Assembly: GCF_025506355.1 (NCBI RefSeq)
Contig: NZ_JANZYP010000001.1
Span: 155,932 to 219,931 of the forward strand
Length of the DNA stretch: 64,000 nt
Direction: 5' to 3'
Source: Sphaerisporangium corydalis
Lineage (GTDB): Bacteria > Actinomycetota > Actinomycetes > Streptosporangiales > Streptosporangiaceae
Part shown: positions 1 to 8,554 of the stretch, one piece after another
Numbering within the stretch: the first letter of the stretch is position 1
Layout of the letters: the number at the start of each line of letters is the position of its first letter
The notes under the pieces: generated by a model
Databases searched by the model: none
What the model saw: only the letters and a program-made list of their open reading frames with translations
Told to the model about the DNA's origin: nothing
Program-made: the position numbers and the translations under genes

Positions 1-2
1 CC

Positions 3-1142
3 GGGGTCGACCTGGCCGACGGCGGCCAGGGGGTGAGCGTGACCACCGGCGGGCCGGTGGTCCGCGCGCGGTACCTGGTGGCGTGCGACGGGGGCCGCAG
101 CACGGTGCGCAAGCTGCTGGAGCTGCCGTTCCCCGGGCGGCCGGGCACCTACCTGGCGGTGCTGGCCGACATCCGGCTGTCGTCGGTCTCGGCGCTGGTG
201 CCCGAGCGGGCCGGGCACATCAGCACCCTGACCCGTGAGGCAGGCGGGTACTGGACGATGCTGGTCCCGATCGGGGGCGACCGGTACCGGTTCACCTACG
301 GTCACGAGAGCCAGACCGACCGGGCCGAGAACACCGACAGGTCCGACATCTCCCGCGACACCCCGGTCACCCCGGGCGAGATCACCGACGCGCTGACCGC
401 CGTGTACGGCGAGCGGACGGTGCTCGGCTCGGTGGACAACTCCTCGCGGTTCACCGACGCGACCCGGCAGCTGGAGCACTACCGGCACGGCCCGGTGCTG
501 TTCGCCGGCGACGCCGCCCACATCCACCCGCCGCTCGGCGGGCAGGGCCTGAACATCGGGATGCAGGACGCGATCAACCTGGGGTGGAAGCTGGCCGCGA
601 CGCTCCAGGGCCGGGCGCCGCACGGCCTGCTGGACACCTACCACGCCGAACGGCACCCGGTGGGCGCCTCGGTGCTGCACCACACCTCCGCCCAGCGGGT
701 GCTGGCCGATCCCCGGCCGACCCCGGACGTGGCGGCGCTGCGTGACATCTTCGTCGATCTGGTGCGGCTGCCGGACGCCAACCGTCATCTGGCCGGCCTG
801 ATGTCGGGCCTGTCGCTGCGCTACGACCTGGGCGGGGGGCACCCGCTGGTGGGGCGGCGGGTGCCCGACGCCGAGCTGGTGACCGAGTCGGGGACCATCC
901 GGCTGTCGGCGCTGTTCGGTGCCGGGCACGCCGTCCTTGTGGACCTGGCCGGGATCGTGCCGGCCGGTCTGCGGCTTCCCGCCGGGATCGACCTGGTCCG
1001 GGCCAAGTGCACCGAGGACCTGGGCGCCGCCGCGCTGCTGCTGCGCCCCGACGGCTACCCGTGCTGGGCCGGCGACGACCCCGCCGAGGCGCGCACCACC
1101 CTGCCGGCGGCGATCGCCGCCCACCTGGCCCCGCTGCCCTGA
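3..1142 (+). CDS. FAD-dependent aromatic-ring monooxygenase (PheA/TfdB type), 5' end outside the window
   Basis: The frame is already open at the left edge, so the N-terminal dinucleotide-binding motif lies outside the window; a GTG at 33 is internal. The visible part has the DG motif (ACDGGRSTVRKLL) and the second FAD motif (GDAAHIHPP then GGQGLNIGMQDA), both diagnostic of class A flavoprotein hydroxylases that use NAD(P)H and O2 on phenols or polyketide aromatics. The C-terminal 130 residues, after the DLGGGHPLVGRRVPD segment, resemble the thioredoxin-like tail of this family. Substrate cannot be told. The family is normally about 500-550 residues, so roughly 130 are missing to the left. 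Confidence 0.9.
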   Translation, partial: GVDLADGGQGVSVTTGGPVVRARYLVACDGGRSTVRKLLELPFPGRPGTYLAVLADIRLSSVSALVPERAGHISTLTREAGGYWTMLVPIGGDRYRFTYGHESQTDRAENTDRSDISRDTPVTPGEITDALTAVYGERTVLGSVDNSSRFTDATRQLEHYRHGPVLFAGDAAHIHPPLGGQGLNIGMQDAINLGWKLAATLQGRAPHGLLDTYHAERHPVGASVLHHTSAQRVLADPRPTPDVAALRDIFVDLVRLPDANRHLAGLMSGLSLRYDLGGGHPLVGRRVPDAELVTESGTIRLSALFGAGHAVLVDLAGIVPAGLRLPAGIDLVRAKCTEDLGAAALLLRPDGYPCWAGDDPAEARTTLPAAIAAHLAPLP

Positions 1143-1206
1143 TTCTCCTTCTCCGTCGGCTGGAGTAGCGGTCACTTTCTGGCCGCTTTCGCTGCGAGGG
1201 TGTGGT

Positions 1207-1821
1207 GTGCAAGCGACGACGACCGACGAAGGGCCGACCACCGTGACCGCCACCACCCTGCCATCGCCCACGCTCGACGCCGAGCGGGCCGATCTGCTCG
1301 CCACGCTCGCGGCCGTGCGATCCGCGCTGACCGGCACCGTCCGCGGGCTGGGCGCCGAGGAGCTCGGCGAGCGCCCGACGGTCAGCGCCCTGTGCCTGGG
1401 CGGGCTGATCAAGCACGTCACTTCCATGGAGGAGGGGTGCATGCGTTTCGTGACCGGGGGGCCCGAGGCGATGGGCCACGATCTGCCCGAGGGTGTCACC
1501 TGGGCCGACATCGCCGCCGGGACGGCGCGGGAGATCCCGCGGTGGATGATCGATTATCAGGACGCGTTCGCGATGGCGCCGGGTGAGACGCCGGCGTCGA
1601 TCCTTGCGCGCTACGAGCGGGTCGCCGCGCGCAGCGAGGAGATCGTCGCCGCGGTCCCGGACCTGTCGGCGGCGTTTCCGCTGCCGGAGGCGCCCTGGAA
1701 CGAGCCGGGGGCGGTGCGCAGCGTGCGCCGGACGCTGATGCACCTGATCGCCGAGACCGCCCAGCACGCGGGGCACGCCGAGATCCTGCGCGAGACCCTG
1801 GACGGTCACCGGTCGACCTGA
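1207..1821 (+). CDS. DinB/DUF664-family protein
   Basis: A 204-residue soluble protein with the four-helix-bundle look of DinB-like proteins: an N-terminal helix with ERADLLATLAAVR, a central LIKHVTSMEE with a putative metal-ligand His, and a C-terminal LMHLIAETAQHAGHAEILRE carrying two more His. This H...HxxxH pattern is the divalent-metal site of the family, many actinobacterial members of which are thought to be thiol-dependent transferases. I chose the GTG at 1207 because a GAGGG lies just upstream; a GTG at 1243 is an alternative. It stands alone between the monooxygenase and a strong terminator. Confidence 0.82.
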   Translation: MQATTTDEGPTTVTATTLPSPTLDAERADLLATLAAVRSALTGTVRGLGAEELGERPTVSALCLGGLIKHVTSMEEGCMRFVTGGPEAMGHDLPEGVTWADIAAGTAREIPRWMIDYQDAFAMAPGETPASILARYERVAARSEEIVAAVPDLSAAFPLPEAPWNEPGAVRSVRRTLMHLIAETAQHAGHAEILRETLDGHRST

Positions 1822-1896
1822 GCCCCGTGTCCTGGCCGATGGCCGTCCGGGGCGCCCGGCCGGTCCCCCGGTGATATGATCAACTTAATCCCTTTA

Positions 1897-1936
1897 AGCC
1901 TTCTCGGGCGGAGTTCGCCCCCGAGAAGGCTTTTTG
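1897..1936 (+). terminator. Intrinsic terminator after the DinB-like gene
   Basis: A perfect 12-bp inverted repeat, AGCCTTCTCGGG at 1897-1908 and CCCGAGAAGGCT at 1920-1931, with an 11-nt loop, runs straight into five T residues on the plus strand. This is the most canonical rho-independent terminator in the window. Confidence 0.85.
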
Positions 1937-2021
1937 GTGCCCGGGGTCGCCGCGCCGGCCATGCGGGTGACCCCGCCGTACTCCCCCTCGGCCCCTGCTC
2001 GTCTTCACGGAAGGACCACCG

Positions 2022-2918
2022 ATGACCTCGCACACCGGCACCGCGGCGGACGCGGGCACCTGGAGGCTCGGTGACCTGACGGTCAACCGGCTCGGGTTCG
2101 GCGCGATGCGCCTGACGGGCAGCGCCGCCTTCGACCTCGGCGCCCCGAGCGACCGCGAACGGTCGATCACCGTGCTGCGGCGCGCGGTCGAGCTGGGCGT
2201 CGACCACATCGACACCGCCGCGTTCTACTTCTCCGCGCTGCGCTCGGCCAACGAGCTGATCAACCGGGCGCTGGCCCCCTACCCCGACGACCTGGTCATC
2301 GCCACCAAGGTCTGGCCGGGCCGTGACCCCTCGGGCCGGTGGTGGTGGGCCACGCCGGAGCAGCTGCGCGGCCAGGTCGAGGAGAACCTGCGCCAGCTGG
2401 GCCGTGACCACCTGGACGTGGTGAACCTGCGGATCCCCAAAAGGCGCGCCACCGGCTCGATCGCCGGGCACTTCGGCGCGCTGGCCGCCCTGCGCCAGGC
2501 CGGGCTCATCCGGCATCTGGGGATCTCCAACGCCACGCCGGAGCACCTGGCCGAGGCCCAGGCGATCGCGCCGGTGGTCTGCGTGCAGAACCCCTACGGC
2601 GTCGGCGCGCCGGCCGGGGACCAGGAGTTCCTGCGGGACTGCGGCGAGCGGGGCGTCGCCTTCGTGCCGTTCTTCGCGATCGCCGGCGCCGGGCGCGAGG
2701 CGGGCGCGGGCGCCACCCACGACGACAGGGTGCTCGCCGTCGCCCGCGCGCACGGCGCCACGCCCGCGCAGGTCCTGCTGGCGTGGACGCTGCACCAGGG
2801 GCCGCACGTGCTGGCCATCCCCGGGACCGGCGACCCCGCCCACCTGGCCGACAACGTGGCGGCGGGCGCCCTGCGGCTGTCGGCCGAGGAGGTGGCGCGC
2901 CTTTCGGCCACCGGCTGA
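2022..2918 (+). CDS. Aldo/keto reductase
   Basis: This 298-residue protein is an NADPH-dependent (beta/alpha)8 aldo/keto reductase. The family signatures are visible: GFGAMRLTG near residue 28, then VDHIDTAAFYFSALRSANELI with the catalytic Asp and Tyr, TKVWPG with the catalytic Lys, and the C-terminal cofactor stretch LAIPGTGDPAHLADNV. The usual catalytic His strand reads DVVNLRI, so the conserved His after the LD pair (normally LxxxH) seems replaced by Asn; this is often seen in the AKR subgroup annotated as oxidoreductases of unknown substrate. ATG start with AAGGA upstream. A monocistronic gene between a terminator and an opposing oxidase. Confidence 0.92.
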   Translation: MTSHTGTAADAGTWRLGDLTVNRLGFGAMRLTGSAAFDLGAPSDRERSITVLRRAVELGVDHIDTAAFYFSALRSANELINRALAPYPDDLVIATKVWPGRDPSGRWWWATPEQLRGQVEENLRQLGRDHLDVVNLRIPKRRATGSIAGHFGALAALRQAGLIRHLGISNATPEHLAEAQAIAPVVCVQNPYGVGAPAGDQEFLRDCGERGVAFVPFFAIAGAGREAGAGATHDDRVLAVARAHGATPAQVLLAWTLHQGPHVLAIPGTGDPAHLADNVAAGALRLSAEEVARLSATG

Positions 2919-2984
2919 GCGCCCCGGTTCGGCGAGGGTGCGGGCCGGGCCGCCTGGGCGGGTGGCGGGCTCAGGGGCGGCGGC

Positions 2985-4328
2985 TCAGGGGGCGGGCGGG
3001 ATGTTGAGGTTGCGGCGGAACACGTTGTCGGGGTCGTAGGCGGCCTTGACCTCGCGCAGGCGCCGGTAGTCCCCGACGGTGTAGGCCGAGGGGGTCCTTG
3101 TGGGGTCGGACAGGAAGTTCAGGAACGCCACCCCGGTGGCGTGGGCGCGCAGCACCGCCTCCAGCTCGGGCGCCCGCGCGCCGGGGGTGACCGACAGCGG
3201 CACCGTGCGGTGCCCCACCGGCCCGGCGCCCGGCCGGGGACGGGCCATCGCCCCGGCCCAGTGCCGCACCTCGACCGGCACCAGGGTGCCGGAGGTGATC
3301 GCCTCGATCACCGCGTCGGGAAGATGGTCGAAGAACTCCGCCTGCCGGCACCGGATGCCGCCCATGGCGGTGGCGGCGGAGGACGCGGGGCCCATCGCCT
3401 CCCACAGGGCCGGCCCGGCGGCCTGGCGCAGCGGGCGCAGCAGCCGTTCGGCCTCGGCGGCCTCCCCGGTGTACAGGGCCCGGATCGCCAGCACCCGGCG
3501 GCCGCGCAGCGGGCCGGGCACCTGGGCGGCGGCGGGCAGCGGGGTCAGCAGCACCGCGGTGCTCAGCTCGTCGGGGGCGCCGGCGATCCAGTCGCGGTAC
3601 AGCGCCAGGGTGCCGGCGGCCCGCTCGGCCGGGAAGTACGCCGTGCCGGCGTACACCTGGGAGACCGGGTGCAGCCGGAACTCCAGGGAGGTCACCACGC
3701 CGAAGTTGCCGCCGCCCCCGCGCAGCGCCCAGAACAGGCTGGGGTGGCGGTCGGGGCTGGCGGTGACGTGGCGGCCGTCGGCGGTGACCACCTCGGCGCG
3801 CAGCACGTTGTCGGCGGCGAAGCCGTATTCGCGCGACAGCCAGCCGACCCCGCCGCCCAGGGTGGAGCCGGTGACGCCGACCGTGGGGTCGGAGGCCGAC
3901 AGCGGCGCCAGGCCGAAGGGCGCGGCGGCGGCGATCACCTGGCCCCACCGGGCGCCGGGGCCGACGCGGGCGACGCGCCGGGCGGGGTCCACCAGGACCG
4001 TGGCCATGGCGGAGGTCCGCAGCAGGATGCCGTCGCCGGCCGGGACGTGGGTGCCGTGCCCGGTGGCCCGCACCGCCAGCGGGAGCGTGTGCTTGCGGGC
4101 GGCCACCACCGCGGCCCGCACGTCGGCGGGCCCCGAGGCCTCGGCGACGATCGCCGGGCGCGGGCCGGCCGTGCAGTGCCCCTGGCACCGTCCGGCGTCG
4201 TGGCCGGGGTCGCCGGGCAGGCGCAGCTCGCCGGCGAAGTCGCGGCGCAGCCGGCGGACGGCGGCGCGGGCGCCCTCGCCGGGGCCGGTGTCCCGCGCGG
4301 GCTGGTGCCGGTGGGCGTGCTGGGTCAT
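2985..4328 (-). CDS. FAD-linked oxidase, berberine-bridge-enzyme type
   Basis: A 447-residue member of the vanillyl-alcohol-oxidase/PCMH flavoprotein superfamily. It has the FAD-binding region ATGHGTHVPAG with the His that normally carries the 8-alpha-histidyl flavin bond, the loop GSTLGGGVGWLSREYG, and the C-terminal BBE motif DPDNVFRRNLNIPP. The usual second anchoring Cys (GxCxxxG) is replaced by VGVTGST, so a mono-covalent flavin is likely. I moved the start from an upstream in-frame ATG (4403) to the ATG at 4328, which has GGGGAAGG about 10 nt upstream. A TTGACA on the minus strand at 4422-4417 could be its -35 element. It probably oxidises a secondary-metabolite alcohol or sugar. Confidence 0.88.
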   Translation of the reverse strand: MTQHAHRHQPARDTGPGEGARAAVRRLRRDFAGELRLPGDPGHDAGRCQGHCTAGPRPAIVAEASGPADVRAAVVAARKHTLPLAVRATGHGTHVPAGDGILLRTSAMATVLVDPARRVARVGPGARWGQVIAAAAPFGLAPLSASDPTVGVTGSTLGGGVGWLSREYGFAADNVLRAEVVTADGRHVTASPDRHPSLFWALRGGGGNFGVVTSLEFRLHPVSQVYAGTAYFPAERAAGTLALYRDWIAGAPDELSTAVLLTPLPAAAQVPGPLRGRRVLAIRALYTGEAAEAERLLRPLRQAAGPALWEAMGPASSAATAMGGIRCRQAEFFDHLPDAVIEAITSGTLVPVEVRHWAGAMARPRPGAGPVGHRTVPLSVTPGARAPELEAVLRAHATGVAFLNFLSDPTRTPSAYTVGDYRRLREVKAAYDPDNVFRRNLNIPPAP

Positions 4329-4555
4329 CTCAAAGGCCTTCCCCTTGTGGTCGGTCGTGTCCGGCCGGGGGTGCGGCCTCGGCGATGACGGACACCCTTC
4401 CACCGACAGTTTTTATTGTCAAGGCTGCTGGAACTGTCGGACCCGCCGCCCGCCGCGCGCACGGACGGGCGCAGGGGCGCCGCGTGGCGGGTGACACCCC
4501 GGTTGACCTGGTGTGATTCCGGTACAGCGGGCCCGGGCCGGGGTACGGGCCCGGT

Positions 4556-4858
4556 ATGGACCGTTCCGAAGAGCCCGGCCCCGCGCCCGAGGACCGGGCG
4601 GGCCCGGCGCCCGCACCGGCAGACCGGCCCCCGGATCGGACCGGCACGCTGCGCCCGCCCGCCCGTGCGGTGAGCGCGCGGCTGATCGGCGCCTGCGCCG
4701 GCGTGGTCGTCCTGGTGGCCCTGGCCGTCTACGGGGCGCTGCGCGAGATCTGGCCGCTGTTCTTCGTGTGCTGCGTGCTGACCGCCGTCACCGCGGCGTA
4801 CGCGATCGTGGAGGGCGAACGCCTGCGCCGCGACGACGACCCCGCCGGCGCGGACTGA
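4556..4858 (+). CDS. Small membrane protein with two TM segments
   Basis: A 100-residue protein of unknown function. The first 45 residues are Pro/Ala/Asp-rich and cytoplasm-like. Two hydrophobic segments follow (LIGACAGVVVLVALAVYGAL and LFFVCCVLTAVTAAYAIV), then a charged tail ERLRRDDDP. The composition is typical of actinobacterial DUF-type small membrane proteins. It is divergent from the oxidase and convergent with the methyltransferase. No strong ribosome binding site is seen before the ATG. Confidence 0.6.
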   Translation: MDRSEEPGPAPEDRAGPAPAPADRPPDRTGTLRPPARAVSARLIGACAGVVVLVALAVYGALREIWPLFFVCCVLTAVTAAYAIVEGERLRRDDDPAGAD

Positions 4859-4915
4859 CCGCCCGGCCGCCGGTCCGCCGGTCCGCCTGCCGTTACCGGC
4901 GGCCGCCGCCTGCTT

Positions 4916-5767
4916 CTAGCCGTGCCCGGCGGGCGGGCGGGTGCCGATGACGACGGTGGCGTTCAGCTCTTCTGACACGGTCAGGCGCGGGATCAGGCCG
5001 CAGGCGGCGGCGGCCCGCATGGCCGGCGGCGCCTGGGCGTCGCTGGTCTCCACCAGCACGTGGCCGCCCGGCGACAGCCACCGCGACGCCCCGGCGATCA
5101 CCCGGCGCACCACGTCGAGCCCGTCGGCGCCGCCGTCCAGCGCCACCAGCGGCTCGTGCACGCGGGCCTCGGAGGGCAGCAGCCCGATCGCCTCGGTCGG
5201 CACGTACGGCGCGCAGGCCACCAGCACGTCGACGCGGCCCCGCAGCGCGCCCGGCAGCGGCTCGTACAGGTCCCCCTGGTACACCCGGCCACCGGCGGCG
5301 GCCAGGTTGCGGGCGGCGCACGCCGCCGCGCCGGGGTCGATGTCGGTGGCGTGCACCTCGGCCCGGCCCAGGGCCGCGGCCAGCGCGGCGCCGATCGCGC
5401 CCGAGCCGCAGCACACGTCGAGCACCACGGCCGCCCGCCCGCCACCGCCGGCGGCGGTGGCAGTGGTGGTGGCGGCGCGGGCCAGGGCGGCGGCCTGGGC
5501 GACCAGGAACTCGGTGCGGCGGCGGGGCACGAAGATCCCGGGGCCGACCGAGATCCGCAGGCCGCAGAACTCCGCCCAGCCAAGGACGTGCTCCAGGGGA
5601 AGGCCGGCGGCGCGCCGCCCGGCCATGGCGGCCACCTCCCCCGGGCCGGCCGCCGTGGAGATGATCAGCTCGGCCTCGTCCTCGGCGAACACGCACCCGG
5701 CGGCGCGCAGCAGGGCGACGACCGCGGGACGGGTCAGGGGCAGGGGGGAAGCGGGGGAAGGTGACAT
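4916..5767 (-). CDS. PrmC/HemK-like class I methyltransferase
   Basis: This 283-residue protein has the HemK/PrmC layout: an N-terminal helical domain, then a Rossmann methyltransferase domain with the SAM loop LDVCCGSGAIG (about residue 115) and an acidic ribose-binding TDID. It resembles the actinobacterial putative protein N5-glutamine methyltransferases that sit alongside the true PrmC. The substrate motif, normally NPPY, reads CAPY here (VACAPYVP): Cys replaces the Asn or Asp that contacts the Gln amide, so GGQ-loop methylation is doubtful. The ATG at 5767 lies 3 codons before a Pro-rich stretch. The gene is isolated from housekeeping prfA. Confidence 0.82.
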   Translation of the reverse strand: MSPSPASPLPLTRPAVVALLRAAGCVFAEDEAELIISTAAGPGEVAAMAGRRAAGLPLEHVLGWAEFCGLRISVGPGIFVPRRRTEFLVAQAAALARAATTTATAAGGGGRAAVVLDVCCGSGAIGAALAAALGRAEVHATDIDPGAAACAARNLAAAGGRVYQGDLYEPLPGALRGRVDVLVACAPYVPTEAIGLLPSEARVHEPLVALDGGADGLDVVRRVIAGASRWLSPGGHVLVETSDAQAPPAMRAAAACGLIPRLTVSEELNATVVIGTRPPAGHG

Positions 5768-5929
5768 GTGGTGCGCCTTTCGGGATGCCGATGGGCGCCC
5801 CCGGTCACCTACGTCGGTCCGGCCGCACGTCCTGCGGAGGGAGCACCCAGCCTGGTGGAGCGGTAATGGGGCTCACCTCCTCGGTAGGTCCATCGCCGGC
5901 GCCGCCCACACTACCGGGTCGCCCGGAGG

Positions 5930-6478
5930 TCAGGGCGCGGGCGGCAGGGTGGCGCCGATCCCGGCGATGATCAGGTCGAGGCCGGCCTGGAAGTCGCGGT
6001 CGCGCTCGGGGCGCGGCGTCGCGGCGCGGCGGGCCTGCTCTTCCATGGTGAACCCGTTGACGTAGGCCAGGACGGTGTCGGTGGCCACGACGGCGGCCCG
6101 CTCGGCGGCGCCGGCCGCGCGCAGCACCTCGACGATGCGCATGAAGGAGGCGACCGCGTCGGGCCCGGGGTCGTAGAAGGTGGCCAGCAGGCGCGCGCCG
6201 TCGCGGTGGGCGAGCATGCCCTCGCGTCCCGAGGCGGCCATGGCGCGCAGGTGGCCGGCCCAGTCGCCCGCGGGGACGGCGGGCGCGGGGGCGCCGGCGA
6301 CGATGTGGCCGACCATGGCGTCCAGCAGGGCGCGCTTGCTCGGGTAGTGGCGGTAGAGGGCGCCGGGCTGCACGCCGAGGCGCTGGGCGAGCCTGCGGAC
6401 GGTCAGGTCGTCGATGCCCACCTCCTCCAGCAGGTCCAGGGCGGCGGTGAGCACCTCCTGTCGTCGCGACGCCATCAT
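5930..6478 (-). CDS. TetR-family repressor (TetR_C, tetracycline-repressor-like)
   Basis: A 182-residue regulator: the N-terminal HTH reads TVRRLAQRLGVQPGALYRHYPSKRALLDAMV and the ligand domain resembles the TetR C-terminal class. An upstream in-frame ATG at 6562 would add 28 residues encoded by the operator palindromes; I prefer the ATG at 6478, which has GGGAGG 6-8 nt upstream. It is divergent from the FAD monooxygenase at 6583 and the shared 104-nt intergenic region carries two 15-bp palindromes, so it should repress both that gene and itself, as TetR does for TetA. Confidence 0.9.
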   Translation of the reverse strand: MMASRRQEVLTAALDLLEEVGIDDLTVRRLAQRLGVQPGALYRHYPSKRALLDAMVGHIVAGAPAPAVPAGDWAGHLRAMAASGREGMLAHRDGARLLATFYDPGPDAVASFMRIVEVLRAAGAAERAAVVATDTVLAYVNGFTMEEQARRAATPRPERDRDFQAGLDLIIAGIGATLPPAP

Positions 6479-6523
6479 CGCGGCCTCCCTCCCACTTGTC
6501 GTGCGGCCGGTTCCCATCCTAGA

Positions 6524-6553
6524 GTGAACTTTGTTCACGTGAACTAAGTTCAC
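6524..6553. promoter_or_regulatory. Tandem TetR operator between tetR and the monooxygenase
   Basis: Two abutting 15-bp palindromes, GTGAACTTTGTTCAC (6524-6538) and GTGAACTAAGTTCAC (6539-6553), share the half-site GTGAAC/GTTCAC. They sit between the divergent genes, 29 nt before the monooxygenase ATG, where a bound dimer pair would block both promoters. This layout is typical of autoregulated TetR/monooxygenase pairs. Confidence 0.85.
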
Positions 6554-6582
6554 TTCGATCATGAAGGAGAAGGGCCACGACC

Positions 6583-7725
6583 ATGAAGGTCATCGTCATC
6601 GGGGCAGGACTCGGCGGGCTGGGCCTGGCCCACGCGCTGCTGGCACAGGGCGTTCACGCCGAGGTGTTCGAACGCGACACCGCCCTGACCGCCCGCTTCC
6701 AGGGCTACCGCGTCGGGCTGGGCGAGCAGGGGCTGGCCGCCCTGGAGCGATGCGTCCCGGTGCGGCTGCACCCGCTGCTGCGCGCCGTCAGCGGCGAGCT
6801 GACCGGGGACGGGCGCGTCGTCGGCCCCCAGCTGCAGGAGTACGGGTCCACCCCGCGCCAGGACGAGGGGCTGCTGTTCGACCGCCACGTCCTGCGGCAC
6901 CTGCTGTACGCGGGCCTGGAGGAGCACGTGCGGTTCGGCGCCCGGCTGGAGTCCTATGAGTACCTGCCCGGCGGGGGCGTGCGCGCGTGTTTCGCCGGCG
7001 GCGCCACCGCCACCGCCGACCTGCTGGTCGGCGCGGACGGGATGGGCTCCACCGTGCGGCGGCGGCTGCTGCCGTCGGTGAGGATCCTGGACACCGGGAT
7101 CGGCGGGGTGATCGGCCGCACGCCGATGACGGCGCGGCTGGCCGGGCTGGTGCCCGGCTGGAGCACCGTGGTGGCCGACGGCGATTTGCGGCTGTTCATT
7201 GGCAAGATGCCGTTCGCCCGCCCGCCCCGCGAGGCCGCCGCCGAGCTGGCGCCCGGCGTCGTCCTGCCCGACACCCGAAGCTACCTGCGCTGGGTGCTGC
7301 TGCTGCCCGATGACCGCCCCGGCCCCTGGCAGGACGCCGAGGAGCCCGAGGACGGCATCGACGTGGTGGCCGGGCTCGTCGCCGGCTGGCACCCGCTGCT
7401 GCGCGAGATGATCGCCCAGGGCGACCGCGACAACAGCGGCATGGGCCCGATCCGGTACGCCGACCCGATCGGGCCGTGGCCGGCCGGGCCGGTCACGCTG
7501 CTCGGCGACGCCGCCCACCCCATGCCGCCCGGGGGGCTCGGCGCCAACCTCGCCTTCGGCGACGCGGTGTCGCTGGCCGGGAGCCTGGGCGCCGTGCGCG
7601 AGGGGCGCGCGGAACTGCTGGAGGCGGTCGCCGGGTACGAGGAGCGGATGCGCCAGGCCGCCGCGGGGGTGCACGCCGACGCCATGGGCACCCTGGACAT
7701 GATCACCGGCGCGCGCGGGCGCTGA
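6583..7725 (+). CDS. FAD-dependent monooxygenase (UbiH/TetX type)
   Basis: A complete 380-residue class A flavoprotein monooxygenase. The N-terminus has the GxGxxG motif (IGAGLGGLGLAHAL) and the acidic residue E27 that binds the adenosine ribose; the DG motif is LLVGADGMGSTVRRRL; the second FAD motif is LLGDAAHPMPPGGLGANLAFGDA. Length and motifs match TetX-like and salicylate-hydroxylase-like enzymes, which inactivate or hydroxylate aromatic compounds with NADPH and O2. AAGGAGAAGG lies 10 nt before the ATG. Control by the divergent TetR suggests induction by its own substrate, perhaps an antibiotic; that is inference. Confidence 0.9.
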   Translation: MKVIVIGAGLGGLGLAHALLAQGVHAEVFERDTALTARFQGYRVGLGEQGLAALERCVPVRLHPLLRAVSGELTGDGRVVGPQLQEYGSTPRQDEGLLFDRHVLRHLLYAGLEEHVRFGARLESYEYLPGGGVRACFAGGATATADLLVGADGMGSTVRRRLLPSVRILDTGIGGVIGRTPMTARLAGLVPGWSTVVADGDLRLFIGKMPFARPPREAAAELAPGVVLPDTRSYLRWVLLLPDDRPGPWQDAEEPEDGIDVVAGLVAGWHPLLREMIAQGDRDNSGMGPIRYADPIGPWPAGPVTLLGDAAHPMPPGGLGANLAFGDAVSLAGSLGAVREGRAELLEAVAGYEERMRQAAAGVHADAMGTLDMITGARGR

Positions 7726-7750
7726 GCCCCTCGCGCGCCCGCCCGGCCGG

Positions 7751-8437
7751 CTACCCGGCGCGGGAGGTGATCTCCCGCATGGCGCGTTCGGCGGCCTCGG
7801 CGTCGCCGGTCTGCACGGCCTGGGCCACCTCGGCGTGCAAGCGGATCGCCTCCGGCGCCGGGTCGCGGGCGCGGCCGGTGAGCACCTGGGCGACCACGGT
7901 GGCCAGCGCGCCCAGCATGTCGTTGCCCGAGGCCTCGAGCAGGGTGGTGTGGAACAGGATGTCGGCCCGCAGGTAGGCGTCGCGGTCGCCGGACCTGCCG
8001 TGCACGGCCATCGCCATGACGGCGCCGGTGAGCTCGCCGCACTGCCCGGGGGTGGCGTGGCGGGCCGCCAGCGCGGCGGCCACCGGCTCGACGCCGCCGC
8101 GCAGCTGGTCCAGCGAGCCCAGCAGCCGCGTGCGGCCGGCGCCGTCCAGGCGCCAGCCGATGAGGCGGGGGTCGAACAGGTTCCATCCGGCGCGCGGGGC
8201 GACGGTGACCCCGACGCGGCGGCGGCTGGTCACCAGGCCCATCGACTCAAGGACGCGGACGGCCTCGCGGATCACCGAGCGCGACACCCCGAAGCGCTGT
8301 TCGAGCTGTTCGATGCGCAGCACCTGGCCCGGGGGGAACGCCGCGGAGGTGATCAGGACGCCCAGTTCGTCCAGGACGCTGCCGTGCAGTCCCGCATTGA
8401 TCTGTTCTTTGGCCGCCACAAGGGCCCATACTGCCAC
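7751..8437 (-). CDS. gntR: GntR/FadR-family regulator of the gluconate genes
   Basis: This 228-residue protein has an N-terminal winged helix (LEQRFGVSRSVIREAVRVLESMGLV) and an all-helical FCD ligand domain with the metal-binding His pattern (ILFHTTLLEASGNDML, LHAEVAQAV). It is divergent from gluconokinase and gluconate permease, so it is very likely the repressor that gluconate or 6-phosphogluconate relieves. The start is uncertain: GTG at 8437 is used, GTG at 8419 is equally plausible, and neither has a strong ribosome binding site. Confidence 0.88.
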   Translation of the reverse strand: MAVWALVAAKEQINAGLHGSVLDELGVLITSAAFPPGQVLRIEQLEQRFGVSRSVIREAVRVLESMGLVTSRRRVGVTVAPRAGWNLFDPRLIGWRLDGAGRTRLLGSLDQLRGGVEPVAAALAARHATPGQCGELTGAVMAMAVHGRSGDRDAYLRADILFHTTLLEASGNDMLGALATVVAQVLTGRARDPAPEAIRLHAEVAQAVQTGDAEAAERAMREITSRAG

Positions 8438-8476
8438 GCCGGGTCGTGTCCAGCGGCCCAGGAGATCAAAAAGTAT

Positions 8477-8486
8477 GATTAATCAG
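8477..8486. promoter_or_regulatory. Candidate GntR operator palindrome
   Basis: TGATTAATCA is a perfect 10-bp palindrome in the 117-nt region between gntR and gluconokinase, the only AT-rich stretch nearby. A related TTGATAACAGATGATTA follows at about 8498. The position fits a GntR site controlling both directions. Confidence 0.5.
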
Positions 8487-8554
8487 GGGTCGCCTCTTGA
8501 TAACAGATGATTATTCGTGGCACCCTTTCGGGCAGTTACCTGGAGAGGCGCCTC

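Noticed and set aside
574-1809. 411-codon open frame opposite the first genes
   Set aside because: Arg/Pro/Gly-rich shadow of the monooxygenase and DinB genes; no domain, and GC bias explains the length.
5768-5929. Possible leader gene or riboswitch before the methyltransferase
   Set aside because: GAGGAGG occurs on the minus strand but no start codon follows at a useful distance and no stable fold was evident.
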